Shown piece after piece: positions 42,987 through 46,659 of a stretch of 46,659 nucleotides of DNA. Numbering within the stretch: position 1 is the first letter of the stretch; every line of letters starts with the position of its first letter. The DNA lies in the NCBI GenBank assembly GCA_024277285.1, contig JAJRVM010000106.1, positions 1 to 46,659 on the forward strand, given 5' to 3'. Made by a program: the position numbers and the translations under genes. Under the pieces are notes generated by a model. That model made no database searches, was not told the DNA's origin, and saw nothing but the letters and a program-made list of their open reading frames with translations. Source of the stretch: Planctomycetota bacterium (GTDB taxonomy: Bacteria; Planctomycetota; Planctomycetia; Pirellulales; Pirellulaceae).

Positions 42987-43575
42987 GATGGGTTCTCCTT
43001 GACGAGTTGGAATGTAGGCGGGACCTGTGCCCCGGGATGTCTTACCATTGCGATCACCGGTGATACTCGTGTCGCATCACAGCTTGCGCATACGGCCAAG
43101 TGCTGGGCCAGCATCGATATATTCTCGACTGTTCTCCGCACGAATGCAATCGCCATACGCTCAGGAAGTCATCGCCTATTCCTGCTATAATCCGCTGTGC
43201 ACCGCCGTTGGATGTGAAACGCAACGGGAATTCGCTCCGCTTATTTTGCTGCGCCCAACAACTGCCCAAAGAAAAAGTAACTGTTCACAACATTGAACCG
43301 TGTGCCGTCAGGTCCTGGAATAAGAACCGCTCGTCAACCCTGATGGACGCTAATAAAGGCAACGACGCGCTTGCCTGGCATTTGGAGTCCGAAGTTTCTG
43401 GGAAAAGGAGCGTGTGGCTCCTGAATTCGTGTTATCACGGAAGCAACAGATAGCGCAAGAGCCCGACTCCTTGGGCGAATCGTAATGCAATCTGGTCCGT
43501 GCCGGACGACTATCAAGACACCCCAAACCGCAGCCTCTCCCTCTCTCCCTCTCTCCCACTCTCCCACACACGCTC
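42987..43575. other. Intergenic region before the oxidoreductase gene
   Basis: 589 bp without a supported gene. A short motif GACGCTAATAAAGG (43345) is shared in inverse orientation with the gap at 35796. A pyrimidine-rich tract (CTCTCCCT units) fills 43534-43571 next to the GH95 stop. The rest shows nothing recognisable. Confidence 0.5.
43534..43571. repeat. Pyrimidine-rich microsatellite-like tract
   Basis: CTCTCCCTCTCTCCCTCTCT continues with CCCACTCTCCC; on the coding strand of the GH95 gene it is a purine tract just after the stop codon. Confidence 0.85.
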
Positions 43576-46323
43576 TCACTCGAACACGACGTTATGCACC
43601 TCGCCCGCCTTGAGCGTCACGGTCGGCGGGCCAACGATCTGCTGGCCCTCGGGCGCGCGCAGAAGATACGTGCCGCCGACACTCGCCTTGAGTGTGGCAG
43701 TTGTGACACGGCCCTGCCGCCATTGCACGTCGATCTCCAGGCCACCGCGAGCACGCATACCTCGCACGCTGCCAGCGGGCCAAGCATCTGGCAATGCGGG
43801 CAAGAAATGCACCTCGCCCATGTGCGACTGTAACAGCATTTCGCAGACCCCGGCCGCATAGCCAAAGTTGCCGTCGATCTGGAACGGCGGATGCGTGTTG
43901 AACAGGTTGTCGAGGATCATGCTGCCCAGCATGCTGCTCAGGATCTTGTAAGCTCGATCACCGTCATGCAATCGTGCCCAGATCGAAATCTTCCAGGCTC
44001 GACTCCACCCGGTCGAGCTATCGCCTCGCGCGTTCATCGACACGCGCGCTGCTTCGGCCAATTCGGGGGTCGTTAGCGGGGAAATCTGCCGTCCCGGATG
44101 CACGGCAATCATGTGGGACAAGTGACGATGTTGATCTTTCGGGTTATCACGATCAACCATCCACTCCTGCAGTTGCCCCCAGCGACCGATCTTTGGCTTC
44201 AACAACCGCTTGCGGATCTCGGCCAACTGGTCGCGAAACGCTCGGTCCACGTCCAACACCTTCGATGCTTCGATCGTATTGGTCAGTAAATCCCACACTA
44301 GTTGCTGGTCGAACGAGACTCCGTCCTCCTGCGGACCGTGTTCGGGTGAGTACCCGTCGGGCGAGACAAGTGTACCGTCCGGGAGTTCCTTGAGGCTATC
44401 GATCCAGAACTCGCACAGCTCTTTGAAGATCGGATAGGCACAGGTGCGGAGGTACTGTTTGTCCTGAGTGAAGGCATAGTGATCCCACAGATTCTGAGCC
44501 ACCCAGGCTGCATCGCCCTTGGACCACTTCCAGGTCGACCCACCGAACACACCATTTTCGGCATGTGTGATCCAGCCACGCGTCTTGAACGCTTTGTGCG
44601 TTTCGTCACGGCGTACACCACGAATCGAATAGAACCATTCGGAAAGAGGCGTGAAGCATTCCGGCAGATTCGCCGCGTCCACGAACCAATAGTTCATCTC
44701 GATATTGACGTCGGTGTGATAATCGCTGCGCCACGGCGGTCGATTGCTGTGATTCCAGAGTCCCTGCAAGTTGGCTGGCAACGTACCCGACCGCGAACTG
44801 CTGATCATCATGTAACGTGCATATTGGAATACCAACTCTTCCAGATCGGGGTCGACGCTTGGCGAACGGGCTGAAGTTCGTTCTACTTTCTTGTAGGCTG
44901 CCAGTCGTTGATCCGTCGGCAGGGCTCGAATCGCGTCTGGCGTCGTCCCCACGTCGATAGCGCAACGGTGAAACAAGTTTTGATAGTACTTGACGTGCGC
45001 CGCCAACAATGTTTCGTACGGTTGTTTTCCGGCAGCATCCAGTTGATCGGTGATCCGTTGGTGGGGATGTGCTCCCTTCCATCCTTTATCGCGCTGATTC
45101 ACATAATCGGTGCCAGCCGCCAACAGAATCGTCAACGTGTCGCAGTCCTTGAATTCAATGGCGCCATCAGCCGCCTTCAATGTACCTCCTTCATTCAAGA
45201 CCAGTACCTGAGCCTCGTAGTCGAGTGCCATCTTGTACTTGTTCTTGCGCCCTTGTGCGCTACCATGGGCGTAGACGTTGCCCGCGAGTGACCCCGAGCT
45301 GGTGATTCGATTCTTCTGCGCGGTGACCTTGGCATCGTGAGCATCGGCAAGTCGGATCGTCCCGGTGTGCGCCGCACGCCGGTCGGCAGTCAACCGCAGC
45401 ACCATGACTTGGGCAGGATGGCTGCAGAAATAAGTTCGCTGATACTGCGTACCGTCGAGCGTATAGTCGATCTTATGCAGAGCGCGGTCCATGTCCAGTT
45501 GGCGCTGATACGGTTCCGACGATTTGGGAGCCGATATGCTCCGGTAAGCGGATTCCGGATCGCCCAACGCGATTTCAGCGACTTGAAAGTGCGACTTGTT
45601 GGCAAGTTCAAAAACAAAACGATACGAACGGAACGTCTTATCGTTGTCGAATTCGAATGTCTTGGAGGCGTGTCGTTTGGAGAAGGGACTACTAAGCTCG
45701 CGCCGGTCCAGTTCAGTCCAGTTCTTACCATCATTTGAACCCGATAGCGTCCAGCTCTGCGGGTCTCTTGTCGGCATGTCACCGGCGCTGGTGAGCGTAT
45801 AGCTTTGCAATGGAGTGGCAGGGGCTTCAGCATAAGCTAACTGCCAGATGACCGGGCGGCCCTTATGCTCCATACACCACTTGGTGCGATCCTTTCCATC
45901 GACCGACTTCTCGACACCTTGACCGCGTGACGAGTCGTGATCGCTGGGGTTGCTTACACCCAAGGAAACCACCGACGGGCCTAATTCGATGTAAAGGTCG
46001 CCGAACGCTTGGTACGAGCCGGTGTCGTTTTCGTCACCGATCCAGAGTGTATCTTCATTGAACTGGATATGCTCTCGCTCGATGCCGCCGAATACCATCC
46101 CACCCAAGCTGCCGTTGCCGATCGGCAATGCCTCTTTCTCCCACGAACGGGCCGGAGCCTGATACCACAGCGCCAGGTCATTGGCTGCGGCTTGTTGCGT
46201 TCCCCACGTGCTCAGTGCACATACCAGTGCGAAACTCAGCGTTGTTCGCACGATGGGCGCGAGCCTCGTATCCGCAACAGAATAGCGTGTGGCAAGACCG
46301 ATAGCGCCTTGTATGGCCTTCAT
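43576..46323 (-). CDS. GH95 family alpha-L-fucosidase-like enzyme with inserted discoidin-like domain
   Basis: A 915-residue exported protein. The ATG at 46323 (GGAG nine bases upstream) is preferred to a TTG at 46344; the signal peptide core (TTLSFALVCALSTWG) begins ~33 residues in, so a later start is possible. GH95 begins at LALWYQAPARSWEKEALPIG. Residues ~125-265 interrupt the N-terminal beta domain with an F5/8-type fold (KSVDGKDRTKWC, SWTLSGSNDGKNWTEL). Likely general acid Glu661 (SPEHGPQ), activating Asp817 (FQIDGNFG) and Asn540 (TDVNIEMNYW) are present. The Asn two residues before Asn540 in the B. bifidum enzyme is Asp here. Acts on fucosides or L-galactosides; it is the first gene of the glycan block. 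Confidence 0.93.
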   Translation of the reverse strand: MKAIQGAIGLATRYSVADTRLAPIVRTTLSFALVCALSTWGTQQAAANDLALWYQAPARSWEKEALPIGNGSLGGMVFGGIEREHIQFNEDTLWIGDENDTGSYQAFGDLYIELGPSVVSLGVSNPSDHDSSRGQGVEKSVDGKDRTKWCMEHKGRPVIWQLAYAEAPATPLQSYTLTSAGDMPTRDPQSWTLSGSNDGKNWTELDRRELSSPFSKRHASKTFEFDNDKTFRSYRFVFELANKSHFQVAEIALGDPESAYRSISAPKSSEPYQRQLDMDRALHKIDYTLDGTQYQRTYFCSHPAQVMVLRLTADRRAAHTGTIRLADAHDAKVTAQKNRITSSGSLAGNVYAHGSAQGRKNKYKMALDYEAQVLVLNEGGTLKAADGAIEFKDCDTLTILLAAGTDYVNQRDKGWKGAHPHQRITDQLDAAGKQPYETLLAAHVKYYQNLFHRCAIDVGTTPDAIRALPTDQRLAAYKKVERTSARSPSVDPDLEELVFQYARYMMISSSRSGTLPANLQGLWNHSNRPPWRSDYHTDVNIEMNYWFVDAANLPECFTPLSEWFYSIRGVRRDETHKAFKTRGWITHAENGVFGGSTWKWSKGDAAWVAQNLWDHYAFTQDKQYLRTCAYPIFKELCEFWIDSLKELPDGTLVSPDGYSPEHGPQEDGVSFDQQLVWDLLTNTIEASKVLDVDRAFRDQLAEIRKRLLKPKIGRWGQLQEWMVDRDNPKDQHRHLSHMIAVHPGRQISPLTTPELAEAARVSMNARGDSSTGWSRAWKISIWARLHDGDRAYKILSSMLGSMILDNLFNTHPPFQIDGNFGYAAGVCEMLLQSHMGEVHFLPALPDAWPAGSVRGMRARGGLEIDVQWRQGRVTTATLKASVGGTYLLRAPEGQQIVGPPTVTLKAGEVHNVVFE

Positions 46324-46659
46324 CTCGTGTGTCTCCAGTTTCAAGGGAGCGATATCTCAGCGAGCGTGTTGCATTAGCATAGCGTCTGGAGTCGTAGAAA
46401 GACAGAAAGGCGCGCGTCCGTGCCACTGCTCATTCCGTACGTTTTCTAATTTCAAATATCCCAACAAAGCCGCAAGTCGATGCCAACACGCAAACGCCAA
46501 GTTGAGCAGTGCGCGCCGTCAGTCGACCTTCCAAATGGGGAGTTGCAAGACGCTTCGCACTGCGTGCAGTGTACGACGGTGTGATGGTTGAGCGGTTGGT
46601 AGTGCTGGATCAGTTGGAATGGGAAACTCGTCCGCGCGTCCGTGCCACTGCTCATTCCG
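46324..46659. other. Intergenic region to the window edge, filled by family A
   Basis: After the GH95 leader (46324-46400), nearly everything is family A repeat. No promoter boxes were assigned. Confidence 0.6.
46415..46659 (-). repeat. Family A repeat, long copy running off the window
   Basis: In inverted orientation it holds the same two modules as 8604-8842: AAGTTGAGCAGTGCGCGCCG with GGGGAGTTGCAAGACG, and GAGCGGTTGGTAGTGCTGGA with TCAGTTGGAATGGGAAACTC. CGTGCCACTGCTCATTCCG is present at both ends (about 46420 and 46641), so the unit period is ~220 bp. Confidence 0.85.

Overview
The window looks like a chromosomal segment of a planctomycete, most probably of the Pirellulales. This is inferred from gene content, because no rRNA is present. 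Pointers are formylglycine sulfatases, a secreted methyltransferase-like/PQQ-propeller fusion, a conserved single-TM protein with an anti-sigma-like N-terminus, a Tat-exported Gfo/Idh/MocA protein, a secreted gluzincin with leucine-rich repeats, frequent GTG/TTG starts, and gaps between genes packed with short palindromic and modular repeats. No phage, transposase, CRISPR array or rRNA was seen.

Left part (1-17.1 kb), mostly housekeeping: the truncated anti-sigma-like membrane protein (minus), a two-TM small protein, an MBL-fold hydrolase, a 1213-residue AsmA/TamB-like protein diverging from rarA, a zinc-ribbon membrane protein, a LysM/L,D-transpeptidase, pyrE, a putative PD-(D/E)XK-wHTH protein, an NRDE (TANGO2-like) protein, fabH and pepF.

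Middle part (17.4-33.7 kb), mixed metabolism and secreted proteins: a GH38 alpha-mannosidase-like enzyme with a discoidin-like N-terminus, a UroD/MtaA-like protein with a zinc methyltransferase signature, an exported protein with STN-like repeats, a sugar isomerase/epimerase-like TIM barrel followed by a strong terminator, the secreted HExxH peptidase with LRRs, a creatininase-family amidohydrolase, tRNA-His(GTG) with its own terminator, and the 1302-residue methyltransferase-like/PQQ-propeller protein.

Right part (34.1-46.3 kb), all on the minus strand, reads as a glycan-degradation block: GH95 fucosidase-like enzyme, Gfo/Idh/MocA protein with GH109-like motifs, apiosidase-like (DUF4038) glycosidase, Nramp-related transporter without the metal-binding signature, and two sulfatases. 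Together they could desulfate and trim a fucose-rich sulfated glycan; that substrate is an inference.

The most unusual layer is the intergenic DNA. At least seven recurring repeat families (called A-G here) sit in nearly every gap, often abutting stop codons, and are combined in mosaic order. They create long spurious reading frames, a false N-terminal extension and, in one case, a real C-terminal tail. Several gene ends also carry 13-18 bp tandem microduplications.
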